Source: JAANXG01 sp034520625
Lineage (GTDB): Bacteria; Pseudomonadota; Gammaproteobacteria; Arenicellales; JAANXG01
DNA: 64,000 nucleotides
Direction: 5' to 3'
Assembly: GCA_034520625.1 (NCBI GenBank)
Contig: JAXHNI010000011.1
Span: 62,001-126,000 of the forward strand
Shown: positions 46,340-54,919 of the stretch, piece after piece
Layout of the letters: each line of letters opens with the position of its first letter
Position numbering within the stretch: the first letter of the stretch is position 1
Notes under the pieces: model-generated
The model's input: the letters and a program-made list of their open reading frames with translations, nothing else
Databases searched by the model: none
What the model was told of the DNA's origin: nothing
Position numbers and translations under genes: made by a program

Positions 46340-47551
46340 ATGGCGCTGACCGACGCTAAGATCCGCAACGCCAAGCCCGCGGACAAACCCTTCAAGCTCA
46401 CGGACGGCAACGGCCTCTACCTCGAAGTCCGCCCCAACGGCGCCAAGCTCTGGCGCTATCGATATCGCATCGATGGTCGTGAGAACGTGTACGCCGTCGG
46501 TGACTACAAGACTATGCCGCTGGCTGAGGCTCGTGAGGAACGTAAGAACGCCCGGGAGTTGGTGAAGAAGGGCATCCACCCAGCGCGCCAGAGAAAGGCT
46601 GACAAGGCCCGTCAAGCTGCACAGAACGCCAATACGTTCAAGGCCGTCGCGAAGGAGTGGATGAAAAAGCGCGGGACCCACTGGACGCCCACCTACCGGA
46701 AGCAGATCGAGAACACCCTGAAGGCCGACGTCTATCCTGCGATCGGTGATGACCCGATCCAGTCGGTGACCGCGGCCGAGCTGCTGACTATCCTCGAGAA
46801 GATGGAGAAACGGGGCGCCGAGACCCTCGCGGTGATGTGCCGGCAATGGATGTCGGCGATCTTCCGTTATGCCGTCTCTACCCTCAGGACCGACACGGAC
46901 CCTGCAGCCGCCCTGAAAGGCGCTGTGAAACGCCCCAAGGTGCGCCATAACCCTCCCTTGCCGCGGGACGAAATACCGAAATTTCTGGAATCCGTGGACA
47001 AGTACGGCGGATACGCAGCCACGAAGCATGCCCTACGGCTGATGCTGCTGACGTTCACCCGGACAATAGAGCTCCGGGCCGCGAAGTGGGAGGAGATCGA
47101 CCTAGAGGCCGCTGAATGGCGGATTCCGGCCGAGCGTATGAAGAAGCGCGAGCCCCATATTGTCCCGCTGTCCACCCAGGCGGTCGAGGAGCTGACCGAA
47201 CTCAGGAAAATCAGCGGGTCGAGCACTAGGCTGTTTCCAAACCACCGCCGGCCAAGGGAGTGCATGACAGGCACTACGCTCAACCGGGCTCTGGAGCGTA
47301 TGGGATACGGCGGCAAATTCTCCGCACATGGTTTTCGTAGTACCGCAAGCACAATCCTCAACGAGATGGGCTATCGCTCTGACGTAATCGAGCGCCAGCT
47401 CGCCCACAAGGAACGAAACAAAGTTCGGGCGAGTTACAACCAGGCGGAATACCTGGAAGAACGGCGGCAGATGATGCAGGAGTGGGCAGACTACCTGGAT
47501 ACCCTTAAAGAGGGTAAAGGAATTGTGCCGATCCGTAGGAAAGCTAGCTAG
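46340..47551 (+). CDS. P4-type tyrosine integrase
   Basis: This 403-residue integrase has an N-terminal DUF4102 arm-binding domain (MALTDAKIRNAKPADKPFKLTDGNGLYLEV), a core-binding domain (~100-190) and a catalytic domain. Arg is in LTFTRTIELRAAKW, HxxR in SAHGFRSTAST, the second His in RQLAHKERN and the nucleophile Tyr in RASYNQAEY. It marks the left end of the element at the junction with core genes. Such integrases usually target tRNA genes, but I find no tRNA nearby. All genes to 51619 run in the same direction. Confidence 0.93.
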   Translation: MALTDAKIRNAKPADKPFKLTDGNGLYLEVRPNGAKLWRYRYRIDGRENVYAVGDYKTMPLAEAREERKNARELVKKGIHPARQRKADKARQAAQNANTFKAVAKEWMKKRGTHWTPTYRKQIENTLKADVYPAIGDDPIQSVTAAELLTILEKMEKRGAETLAVMCRQWMSAIFRYAVSTLRTDTDPAAALKGAVKRPKVRHNPPLPRDEIPKFLESVDKYGGYAATKHALRLMLLTFTRTIELRAAKWEEIDLEAAEWRIPAERMKKREPHIVPLSTQAVEELTELRKISGSSTRLFPNHRRPRECMTGTTLNRALERMGYGGKFSAHGFRSTASTILNEMGYRSDVIERQLAHKERNKVRASYNQAEYLEERRQMMQEWADYLDTLKEGKGIVPIRRKAS

Positions 47552-47562
47552 GACGGGCTGTG

Positions 47563-48237
47563 ATGGGCAGAAGATTGGTTCAGGGGAAGAAGGACAATGA
47601 TGGCCCAGACAGCAATATCAGTGAACTTGTGGTCAAAGGACATCGGGGCTCCACGGTAGAACCGGACGACTACAAAAGCGCGGAAGTTGTAAGAAGCCAT
47701 TGGCTAACGGTAACCAGCCGAGAAATTGAGGAGGCGCTCTCGGAGTTTCAATATTCTAACAACCAAAACGATAGAAAAAAGGCAGCGTGTTACTTGATCG
47801 CCTTTTTTGACTGGTGCCGCTGGGAAGGCGTGGAAGACGTACCGAATGGTGCGTTAGTCGATGAATATATTCTTCGTTTCTCTCGTATTGTGTTCAAGAA
47901 GCTTGCGGGCCGAGACGGGAGTGTGCTGAGAGGTTACGAGGACGAATACGTGCTCCCGCACTGGATATCTCCGGATGTGGTTTTCGGAGAAAAGAAACCG
48001 AAACATCGCCCGAAAAAGGACACCTTTTCTCGAGAAATTCGGATCATAGCACTTGTCGAGTTACTGAAACGAAGCAATATGTCAATTGGCGATGCCAAGA
48101 ACCTAGCAGGCTCAAGATTCGGTATTGAACCGGCAACTGTTGAAAAGATTTGGGGAAAGCGGAAGGAATTTATTAACTTGGTTGTGAGCTTGTCAGAGCA
48201 TGAACTGAAGACGCTTTCAGAAACAGATGAAATATAG
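47563..48237 (+). CDS. Unknown protein of the integrated element
   Basis: This is a protein of about 224 residues without a recognised domain. It begins MGRRLVQGKKDND and includes an aromatic and helical central part (NDRKKAACYLIAFFDWCRWEG) and a Lys-rich stretch (GEKKPKHRPKKDTF). GC content and codon use are lower than in the core genes, consistent with transfer. It follows the integrase by about 10 bases; GTG 47560 is an in-frame alternative start. A 253-base gap without genes follows. Confidence 0.6.
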   Translation: MGRRLVQGKKDNDGPDSNISELVVKGHRGSTVEPDDYKSAEVVRSHWLTVTSREIEEALSEFQYSNNQNDRKKAACYLIAFFDWCRWEGVEDVPNGALVDEYILRFSRIVFKKLAGRDGSVLRGYEDEYVLPHWISPDVVFGEKKPKHRPKKDTFSREIRIIALVELLKRSNMSIGDAKNLAGSRFGIEPATVEKIWGKRKEFINLVVSLSEHELKTLSETDEI

Positions 48238-48490
48238 CCATCTCCCTCTGGATAATTGCAGGGCATAAATCTGCATAGTAAGCAAGATGTATTCGTAACG
48301 TTTTTCGGGAATGAGGGATATGCGCGGTGTAACGGCCGAGCACGGCGTAAAGTCCACAAAAATAGCAATTGGATCGACCAATTCGGTCCGCGAACAAAAG
48401 TGGGCGGTAAGGTTAACTCTGGATCGCCTCGATAATCTAGTCGCATGTCCAGAATCGTCCCATTTTTGGGACGAACACCAGGTAGGAGAC

Positions 48491-48713
48491 ATGGTCGACA
48501 CACTTCATCGCATTAGAGGCGTGAGTTCCATTACGGGCCTCTCCAATTCCCCAGATTTACAACAAGACAAACCCCCGCTCCGCCTACTACGACCCGGAAT
48601 TTCCAAAACCGATCAGTCTAGGTGCCAGGGCCAAGGCCTGGACCGAAAGCTCCCTGCAAGAGTGGATCGAGAAGCAAGTAGAGAAGAGCCGGAGCGGCGG
48701 GGAGGTGGCATGA
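48491..48713 (+). pseudogene. AlpA-family regulator with a one-base frameshift
   Basis: A short AlpA-type excisionase/activator starts at ATG 48491 after a strong GGTAGGAGAC site. The first frame gives MVDTLHRIRGVSSITGLSNS. The typical continuation IYNKTNPRSAYYDPEFPKPI, then LGARAKAWTESSLQEWIEKQ, is encoded in the next frame from 48555 to the TGA at 48711. One extra base at 48549-48554 (in TTCCCCAG) separates the two halves. Repaired, it would be about 73 residues, the usual AlpA length. Intact AlpA would activate integrase or excision genes of the satellite. Confidence 0.8.
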
Positions 48714-48863
48714 GCTTGCGACGAGCGATCACTCCCAAGTGTCGCGACTGTTCCTACGACAATCTTGCCACCGGCACTTGGCGCCAACCAGACGACACTC
48801 TGCGCCGTTACTACGTGTCCCTCTCTGGCCGCACCGCCCGCAAACCAAGGCGAGGATTCCTGA
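48710..48863 (+). pseudogene. Small Cys-rich protein of P4-like elements, frameshifted
   Basis: This frame starts at an ATG overlapping the AlpA stop. It reads MSLRRAITPKCRDCSYDNLA then TGTWRQ, and after an extra C at 48788 the next frame gives QTTLCAVTTCPSLAAPPANQ before TGA at 48861. The four-cysteine pattern (CxxC then CxVTxCP) is what I recall for a small protein next to alpA in proteobacterial P4-like prophages. The repaired length is about 50 residues. Function unknown. Confidence 0.6.
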
Positions 48864-49016
48864 GAGCGTATTGCGCTGCCACGGGGCCAATACGCGCCTT
48901 TCTCAGCGAGACGGAACCACCCTAGCCTCTACTACTCCTGAACCGGGAACATCCCACGATGGGGGCAAATCGGTCGGGTGTCAGGCTTTAGGGAGCAAAA
49001 TCAGGGAGGATGCCAC

Positions 49017-49346
49017 ATGACTGTTTCAAACGACTTCCTGGGGGCGGCAACCCCCGGCGGTCAAAGCCATCAAGGCGACGATGGGTACGAACAGGATGAT
49101 ATCCCACTGGCTTCTCTCGTCGAAAATGTTTTTGTGCTGCCAAGCGTTTTATACGTTTGTGGACGTCACTGGCTCGCTAAGTGCCCTGTCTGCCAGGAAG
49201 AAAGACCGCCGCTTCTGATCACGGAAACGGACCGTCAGCCGTGTGCCCTTTTTTGCTTCGTCGGATGTCGAAATGAAGAAAATCTCGCGGCGGTCTACAT
49301 GGAGGATGTCGCTAGCGGTGCATTGCTGGAGGTGTGTCATGGGTGA
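49017..49346 (+). CDS. Primase-type zinc-finger protein
   Basis: This 109-residue protein carries a zinc-finger motif of the CHC2/P4-primase type: AKCPVCQEERPPLLITET followed by CALFCFVGCRNEENLAAVYM, placing the Cys pairs as in phage primase N-termini. It overlaps the primase/helicase gene (start 49339), so it may supply the template-recognition zinc finger in trans. The ATG at 49017 has a strong AGGGAGGA site. Unlike its two upstream neighbours it is intact. Confidence 0.7.
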   Translation: MTVSNDFLGAATPGGQSHQGDDGYEQDDIPLASLVENVFVLPSVLYVCGRHWLAKCPVCQEERPPLLITETDRQPCALFCFVGCRNEENLAAVYMEDVASGALLEVCHG

Positions 49347-50730
49347 CGTCACCGATCCGGATCGCTTGGAGCAGATATGCCAAGAACAGGCTGAGCAGTC
49401 CCGGAAGTCCGGGGAGGAAAACGCCCAGAAATTCTTCGAGCGACAACAGCGGGCGCATCGAAGGAATGGCGCCCAGCAGGAAGAACCGACCCACCTACAA
49501 GTGCCGTTGACCGAGGACGGTATTGCACTGGCCTTTGCGGAGCGCCACAAGGAATCGCTGCAGTATGACCATACCCGCAGCCGTTGGTATCACTGGGATG
49601 GTGCCCGATGGAAGGTGGAGACAACGCAGCTCGCCTTTGACTGGGCACGGACGCTCTGCCGCGAGTACAACAAGGGGAACCAGAGCAACGCCCTCCCAAA
49701 GATTCGCACAGCATCCGCGGTTGAAAAGTTCGCGCAGTCTGACCGGCGCTTTGCGGTGACGCACGAGGTATGGGACGCGGACCCGTGGCTGTTGTGTACC
49801 CCTGGCGGGACCGTGGACCTGCGGACTGGCAAGTTACGCAACAACCGGCGCGAGGACGCCATCACTAAGATCACGGCGGTAGCCCCAGACGATATCGAGC
49901 CGTGCCGGTGGCTGCAATTTCTGGACGAAGTGACCCGGGGCGATAAGGCGCTGCAACGATTCCTGCAGCAGGTGGTGGGATACCTTCTCACCGGCGATAC
50001 GCGAGAGCACGCGTTGTTTTTCCTCTTCGGGACTGGCGGCAACGGTAAAGGGGTGTTTATCAACACGCTGAGCAACATCATGGGAGACTACGCAGTGACC
50101 GCCGGGATGGACACATTCACGGCGTCGAAATATGACCGTCACCCTACCGAGCTGGCCCACCTTTGCGGCGCCCGGCTGGTATCGGCCAGCGAAACCGAGG
50201 GGGGCCGCGTCTGGGCGGAGTCGCGCATCAAACAGTTGACCGGCGGGGACCCCGTGGCGGCGCGGCATATGCGCCAGGACCTTTTCGAGTACGTGCCGCA
50301 GTTCAAGTTGGTGTTCTTAGGCAACCACAAGCCGGTCCTTATCAACGTGGACGAAGCCGCCCGGCGGCGGTTCCATATCGTGCCTTTCACCCACAAGCCT
50401 GAGACGCCCGACAAGACGCTGTCCGAGAAGCTGCGGGCGGAGCAACCGAGCATACTGCAATGGGCCATCGACGGCTGCTTGGACTGGCAGCACAACGGGC
50501 TGGTGGTGCCGGACGCGGTGACGCGGGAGACGGACGCCTACTTCGACGTGCAGGATACGTTCACCCAATGGCTGGTCGAGTGCACTGAGAAAAAATCCGA
50601 GACCACCGGCGAGCCGAGCGCCCGTTTGTTCGCATCCTGGGCCGCTTGGTCGAAGAAGCAGGGCGAGGACGCCGGCAGCTCCAAAGGTTTCAGCGGATCG
50701 GTTAGTCAATGCCGGGTTCCGGCGCGTTAA
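49339..50730 (+). CDS. P4-family phage primase/helicase (C-terminus frameshifted)
   Basis: This 463-residue SF3 helicase-type replication protein has a D5-like N-terminal domain (YDHTRSRWYHWDGARWKVE), Walker A FGTGGNGKGVFINTL, Walker B-like ARLVSASETEGGRVWAE and KLVFLGNHKP. It should open the element's origin and start its replication. The frame ends abnormally in GFSGSVSQCRVPAR. Removing one G at 50695-50696 restores FSDRLVNAGFRRVKNVPGNH and continues to a TGA at 50816-50818, giving the usual family C-terminus. The zinc finger is encoded by the overlapping upstream gene. Confidence 0.88.
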   Translation: MGDVTDPDRLEQICQEQAEQSRKSGEENAQKFFERQQRAHRRNGAQQEEPTHLQVPLTEDGIALAFAERHKESLQYDHTRSRWYHWDGARWKVETTQLAFDWARTLCREYNKGNQSNALPKIRTASAVEKFAQSDRRFAVTHEVWDADPWLLCTPGGTVDLRTGKLRNNRREDAITKITAVAPDDIEPCRWLQFLDEVTRGDKALQRFLQQVVGYLLTGDTREHALFFLFGTGGNGKGVFINTLSNIMGDYAVTAGMDTFTASKYDRHPTELAHLCGARLVSASETEGGRVWAESRIKQLTGGDPVAARHMRQDLFEYVPQFKLVFLGNHKPVLINVDEAARRRFHIVPFTHKPETPDKTLSEKLRAEQPSILQWAIDGCLDWQHNGLVVPDAVTRETDAYFDVQDTFTQWLVECTEKKSETTGEPSARLFASWAAWSKKQGEDAGSSKGFSGSVSQCRVPAR

Positions 50731-50816
50731 GAATGTGCCGGGAAACCACGGGAAACGCGGTTTTGTCGGCATTGCCCTGAGAACCGACCCCGAGGCCTGG
50801 AATCACGATGCAGACT

Positions 50817-50990
50817 GAGGTGGGGCACATTGGGGCAGGCTTTCCATATTTCCCCACGCGCGCGCGTGTATCAAACTGGAACACGTGCCCCGACGTGCCC
50901 CACCTCAGGGACACGGGGGTGTCTCCACAGACACCGTAGGAATGTCTCCACAGGCATGGGGGTGCCTTCAGAGGCACGGCTGCTCCTGGC
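50817..50990. other. Repeat-rich candidate replication origin
   Basis: A 21-bp inverted repeat with two mismatches (50817-50837 and 50886-50906; core GAGGTGGGGCAC) flanks a CGCGCGCGTG stretch. Further TGCCCC/GGGGCA units and three related segments containing TCTCCACAG, TCTCCACAG and CCTTCAGAG (50920-50980) follow. The region lies directly after the P4-type primase gene, where such elements commonly keep iteron-like sites. Origin function is inference. Confidence 0.45.
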
Positions 50991-51064
50991 TGGAGTTAAC
51001 ACGGCACGTTGATCACCGTTATACTGCTGGCTTTTCTTACAGAGTCTTTGAAACGGTCGCCCAG

Positions 51065-51619
51065 ATGCCGCTCACCGCAAAAAACCGAGAAGCCATCGAC
51101 TGGTACCTGTCCGCGGACCCCGAGTGTCACGGTAACGGCACCAAGAGCTGGCAGCGCGTGTACCACACCAAGACCGCCCAAATCGCTGCCTCAAACTGGC
51201 ACAGGATGCTGAGAAATGCTGATGCCCAAGCCTATCTACACACCCGCTTGGCTGAGATCGAAGAAGGGCGCCGCGTAGAAATCGCCTTCGACCGGGACCG
51301 CTACATGGCCACGCTGGACGAGTTGCTCCACGTCACCACCGCCAAGTACGTCGGTGAGGATGGCCGAGTGCATATCGAGGATGCCGCCCGGGCGCGGCAG
51401 ATCGCCAAGGATCTATATGCCGTGGAAACTAACAACGTTTTCCCCAATCAGCAGGACAACGGCCCGCGCGTGTCGATTAACATCAGCACGGTCTGGCAGG
51501 GCGACGGAAACGAGCCGATGGACGTGACCCAGGATATCGAGGTCGATCCTCCCCCAGGCCCCTCGACGTTGGACGGTGAGCCGCCCCGGGTCGTGATTAT
51601 CGGGCGAAAGGAGCGGTAA
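51065..51619 (+). CDS. Terminase small subunit-like protein
   Basis: This 184-residue protein begins MPLTAKNREAIDWYLSADPE. Its segment KSWQRVYHTKTAQIAASNWH, then RMLRNADAQAYLHTRLAEIE, resembles the N-terminal HTH and following helices of phage terminase small subunits. A middle segment (YMATLDELLHVTTAKYVGED) and an acidic proline-rich tail follow. In satellite islands TerS redirects a helper phage's packaging motor to the island DNA. No large terminase, portal or capsid gene is present. The identification rests on the N-terminal pattern only. Confidence 0.55.
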   Translation: MPLTAKNREAIDWYLSADPECHGNGTKSWQRVYHTKTAQIAASNWHRMLRNADAQAYLHTRLAEIEEGRRVEIAFDRDRYMATLDELLHVTTAKYVGEDGRVHIEDAARARQIAKDLYAVETNNVFPNQQDNGPRVSINISTVWQGDGNEPMDVTQDIEVDPPPGPSTLDGEPPRVVIIGRKER

Positions 51620-51630
51620 CGCTCCCATCA

Positions 51631-51677
51631 TCACCCATATGGGTGAGTTCGTCAGGAGATGTCACTCAGATGGGTGA
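51631..51677. repeat. Left pair of TCACCC-type palindromes
   Basis: A perfect 16-bp palindrome TCACCCATATGGGTGA (51631-51646) and a variant TCACTCAGATGGGTGA (51662-51677), 31 bases apart, share flanks (GTTCGTCA and GATCGTCA). A matching pair is at 63659-63708. The following 51678-51888 holds nothing recognisable. Confidence 0.8.
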
Positions 51678-51888
51678 GATCGTCAATGCGTCTTGGCCAC
51701 ACTTGCGTTTCCCGGATACCAGATCCGGATTTTTCATGTGCTCGGTGGCCATGGCCCGCCCGAAGTCCCTCTAGCGTGGGGATTCTGGGGGGATTGTTCG
51801 ATGTTTGAGACGATCGGGATGACAGAGTTCGCCAACGCAGGGAGCTTCGTTAATTCAGTACAAAATGCGGTACCGACAAGTCTCAGAG

Positions 51889-52110
51889 TTACTCCAGTTT
51901 CTCGACGATATCCGAAGGCTTTACATCGAGAACAGCGGCGAGAGCGAAAAGCGTCGTTAGGGAAGGTTGTCTTTGCCCGCGCTCAAGAAGGGATATATAG
52001 GTGCGATCCAGTTCGGCCGCGTCCGCCAACGCCTCCTGCGACAATCCTTTCTGAACCCGCAACTGCCTGAGAATCCTTCCGAAGGCCGCCTGTAGCTCTG
52101 TCTGCCACAT
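51889..52110 (-). CDS. C-protein-like XRE regulator, copy 1
   Basis: This 73-residue helix-turn-helix protein (LRQLRVQKGLSQEALADAAE then LDRTYISLLERGQRQPS) has the size and motif of restriction-modification controller (C) proteins. It is nearly identical to the protein at 61988-62215, with differences only near the C-terminus. A C-box-like operator lies 23 bases upstream (52133-52157). C proteins activate their own gene and delay the endonuclease, but no methyltransferase is adjacent. It is transcribed divergently from the DUF1036 gene. Confidence 0.8.
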   Translation of the reverse strand: MWQTELQAAFGRILRQLRVQKGLSQEALADAAELDRTYISLLERGQRQPSLTTLFALAAVLDVKPSDIVEKLE

Positions 52111-52132
52111 CGCCGCATTGGATGCCTACAGA

Positions 52133-52157
52133 GACTGACAGTCCACGGACTATAGTC
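52133..52157. promoter_or_regulatory. C-box-like operator, copy 1
   Basis: On the plus strand GACTGACAGTC (52133-52143), CACG and GACTATAGTC (52148-52157) form two dyads, as in the paired GACT...AGTC boxes bound by C proteins of restriction-modification systems. It lies in the divergent promoter region of the XRE gene and the DUF1036 gene and is identical to the copy at 62238-62262. Confidence 0.75.
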
Positions 52158-52219
52158 TACAATTGGTTGGCCTTTCGGTATCGAATTCTCCAAGTCCTCC
52201 CCCAAGAGCGGGACTCATT

Positions 52220-53306
52220 ATGCTGACAGTTCAGATCGTATCGATTCTGGTGTCTGGCCTTATCGCCTACTACATGAGTCGACGTGGGCCGAGCTGGAAG
52301 ATAATACCTGCACTCGTCTTGGGCTTGATCGGCGGGTGGGTCGTTGGCATGCCGATAGCCGCGTATTGGGCTGATGGAAACACCGCCGCCATTGGACGAG
52401 GCATCGGTGCTGCGTTTTGGTTTAGCTTGGTGGGAAGTATCGGGGGTATTTGGTTTGGCAGATCTAAAGCCTCCCAGCAATCCCTTGCATCTCAGCGCGG
52501 TATCGGCACCGCTCGTCCTACTTCCTCCGAGGATAACCCACGGGAGCCCGACAACAACTTAAAAGTGGCCCGGTTGGAGGCGAGTCTGGGGAAGTATAAA
52601 TCCGACGTGTTGACAAAGGCGAAAAAAGTTTGCAGTGAAAACCCATCTCTCCTTATCGATGACGTATATGTCTTTCTTCGTTCTAAGGAGTTAGAGTCTG
52701 TGGCGAACGTCTCACCAACAGCATCCGATGATACGGAAAGCAACTCGTCAAGTGACCGGACGGGCCAGGTCAAAGCAGAGCAATCATACAAGACACCACA
52801 GGATCCGGTTATGTATGTTGTGACTGCACTGGTTGTTGTTGGTGTTATCGCGATATACGGGTCCGACCACATAAAGCTATTCGTCGCCGGTTTTATGGAT
52901 CCAACAAACAATGAATCAGTAGGCGGCGATGAACATACAGCGAGGCCTGCCGGCGGTGAACAGGTAGCGGGCTCTGGATGGCATATCTGCAACAATCAGT
53001 AACGAGTCGAGAGTCTACATCGCGTATTCTTTGTTGGAGAACAATGAATGGCGGAAACGTGGCTGGCTTGACGTTGCTCGGGGCCATTGCGAGACCATAA
53101 CCCCACACATCGAGGCATACTTTATGTATTACTATGCTGAAGGCAGTGAACGCGTCTGGTCGGGCGATCACGGTATCTGTGTACACCCGCGCAAACAGTT
53201 CGACTACAGATCTCCAATGTTATGTCCGTCCGGATTTGAAATATATGGATTCAGGGAAGTACATACAGACGGGGCAACCAGGCACGTGACAGAGTTGACG
53301 CACTAA
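52220..53306 (+). pseudogene. Multi-span membrane protein with C-terminal DUF1036 domain, frameshifted
   Basis: The first frame (52220-53002) encodes about 260 residues. Three N-terminal membrane spans (VQIVSILVSGLIAYYM, PALVLGLIGGWVVGMPIAAY, GAAFWFSLVGSIGGIWFG) precede a charged linker, and a fourth span (VMYVVTALVVVGVIAIYG) follows. It ends GWHICNNQ. The next frame continues NESRVYIAYSLLENNEWRKR then GWLDVARGHCETI, a typical DUF1036 domain, to a stop at 53304. One extra base near 53000 splits the domain between ICNN and ESRVYIAY. Function unknown; the gene is divergent from the C-like regulator and shares its operator region. Confidence 0.7.
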
Positions 53307-53335
53307 AAGTGTGCGATAACGGTTGGAGCACCCAA

Positions 53336-53425
53336 GGAGACCCAACAGCAGGGATGCGTACGGGGTTAAAACGCAGGCTGGAAAGCTCTTTGTTGGCTTT
53401 CTCAAAGGGAGACCCAACAGCAGGG
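53336..53425 (+). repeat. 18-bp direct repeat, two copies
   Basis: GGAGACCCAACAGCAGGG occurs exactly at 53336-53353 and 53408-53425, 72 bases apart, in the ~300-base gap after the DUF1036 gene. The spacer contains a small GAAAGC/GCTTTC hairpin. I see no convincing gene here. Confidence 0.7.
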
Positions 53426-53604
53426 GGCCCGTCGCCTATGGCGTTGCTTCAGGGGCGGCTGAACTTGGAGGTTGGCGAGGGACGGCTAATTATTCCAGAG
53501 CGTCTGTCAGTGGCGTAGACGAGTATTCAGTATGACACGACTTTCCCGAAAACCGTTTCTTCCCAGTTCTAAACCCAGCTGTCTTTAATAGAAGGCAGAC
53601 GCCT

Positions 53605-54534
53605 TCATTTAAAAAGGCGATTAAACTGGACGTAAGACGGAGTGTGCCGGTCGTCGTATTTACGATGTAACAACACACATTCCCGTGTGAAATTTGCATA
53701 TGTTACGTCGATTCCGCGTAAGTTGATGTCAGATATAACTGTTTCGTTGCTACTTGGGTCGTGCACTTCCAACACTAACTGTCCGCCCCGAGCGATTTCT
53801 ACTAGCGGAGTCCATTGTTTACCAATGTTGATGTGTCCTAAGCTCAGGTCACGGAAGCGATTTTTGCCAAAACCGTCAAATGTGAGTTGATCATTAATCC
53901 AGATTTTCACCCTTATTTGCTCGCTATTCGACCCAAAAGATAGCGACTGAATCCCATGCCGCTCTATATAAGCGCTAGAGTGATTGACGTTGAATACTAT
54001 ATCGAGTGCTCCATCACTAGCGTCGCATGTGATGCCAAGGACAATGCTGTATTTACCACTATTGTCATCCGAACTCTTGGCGATTCGAATCGACCAATTT
54101 TCCGGGAAATTACCGCCTGTCATATACCACCCGTGAGGAGTCTCATCGTCGCTAGCAACACCTGCAGCCAACATGACAAAAACAGTGAAGACCAAACCCT
54201 GAAAGAAGCCGATTATAAATGCCTGTGTTCCGCCATGGGCGTCTAGTATTTCTTCTATTTCTTTGCGATATATTTCCGGGTCTTCTTCCTCGTACTTCCT
54301 GCAGTACCTATATGTGTTTGATAGAATCCAGCCGTAGCAAGCAAGTGCTGCGGCAACCCATATAGCAGCAGTAGTAACTGTAGGGCACCATGAGTCGAAC
54401 ATTAAAGGAGTGCACGCGAAGAATTTTGTGCTTTCATAAAGAATGTAGAAGGTTGCGCTTAAGATTGGGGCGGGGAGTAGCGCGACCAGCCAATATATTC
54501 TCCTGCGAGCGCGAACTTTTGATGATGTATCCAT
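53605..54534 (-). CDS. Low-GC membrane protein of unknown function
   Basis: This is a protein of about 309 residues from the ATG at 54534. Two membrane spans lie near the N-terminus (YWLVALLPAPILSATFYILY and TAAIWVAAALACYGWIL). An amphipathic Glu-rich loop follows, then a third span (FIIGFFQGLVFTVFVMLAAG), then a beta-rich extracytoplasmic domain of ~160 residues. GC content is well below that of the core genes, suggesting transfer. Its N-terminal coding region is fused in another frame to a reverse-transcriptase fragment, so this locus is a recombination junction. No family recognised. Confidence 0.6.
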   Translation of the reverse strand: MDTSSKVRARRRIYWLVALLPAPILSATFYILYESTKFFACTPLMFDSWCPTVTTAAIWVAAALACYGWILSNTYRYCRKYEEEDPEIYRKEIEEILDAHGGTQAFIIGFFQGLVFTVFVMLAAGVASDDETPHGWYMTGGNFPENWSIRIAKSSDDNSGKYSIVLGITCDASDGALDIVFNVNHSSAYIERHGIQSLSFGSNSEQIRVKIWINDQLTFDGFGKNRFRDLSLGHINIGKQWTPLVEIARGGQLVLEVHDPSSNETVISDINLRGIDVTYANFTRECVLLHRKYDDRHTPSYVQFNRLFK

Positions 54535-54559
54535 AGCGGTTGACAACGTTAAGACATAA

Positions 54560-54787
54560 TAGTAGGGTTTCGTCGTCTTTGCGGACTGCCCGATTGGGAG
54601 AGAACTGATATCGGATGCTGCGCAGCGTTTGGATGAGCTGTGGATTCTCCCTCGCCCAGTGCATCCGCAAATCCCAGACGTCGGCGTCAGCGGGATAGCG
54701 GTGCCGGCGCTGTTGGCATAGCCACCGGTACGCGGCATCCAGGACCGACTCGGCACTGACCTCCCTGAGCAAAGGGGAACAATCCAT
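54560..54787 (-). pseudogene. Reverse-transcriptase N-terminal fragment
   Basis: From the ATG at 54787 the frame reads MDCSPLLREVSAESVLDAAY, RWLCQQRRHRYPADADVWDL and RMHWARENPQLIQTLRSIRY, then QFSPNRAVRKDDET. This matches the N-terminus of bacterial reverse transcriptases of the group II intron-related type, as I remember the family. Similarity stops at about 54560 where the membrane protein gene begins. The YADD catalytic region is absent, so it is a truncated remnant. A further 132 bases up to 54919 hold nothing recognisable. Confidence 0.5.
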
Positions 54788-54919
54788 TTCATGAAGTGAA
54801 TCACTGCGTCGAAAGTTCGGAAGCGGTCGATACCTGCCTTTGAGGTTACTGGATTCGAAGGTCCGGAAAGTGGCGCTTGCGCGACGTTCACACTACCGAC
54901 AAATATATACCGCTAAGCG

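Noticed and set aside
53309..53535. Small ORFs of about 70 residues around the 18-bp direct repeats
   Set aside because: Two overlapping frames with similar length, no ribosome-binding site and no recognisable features.
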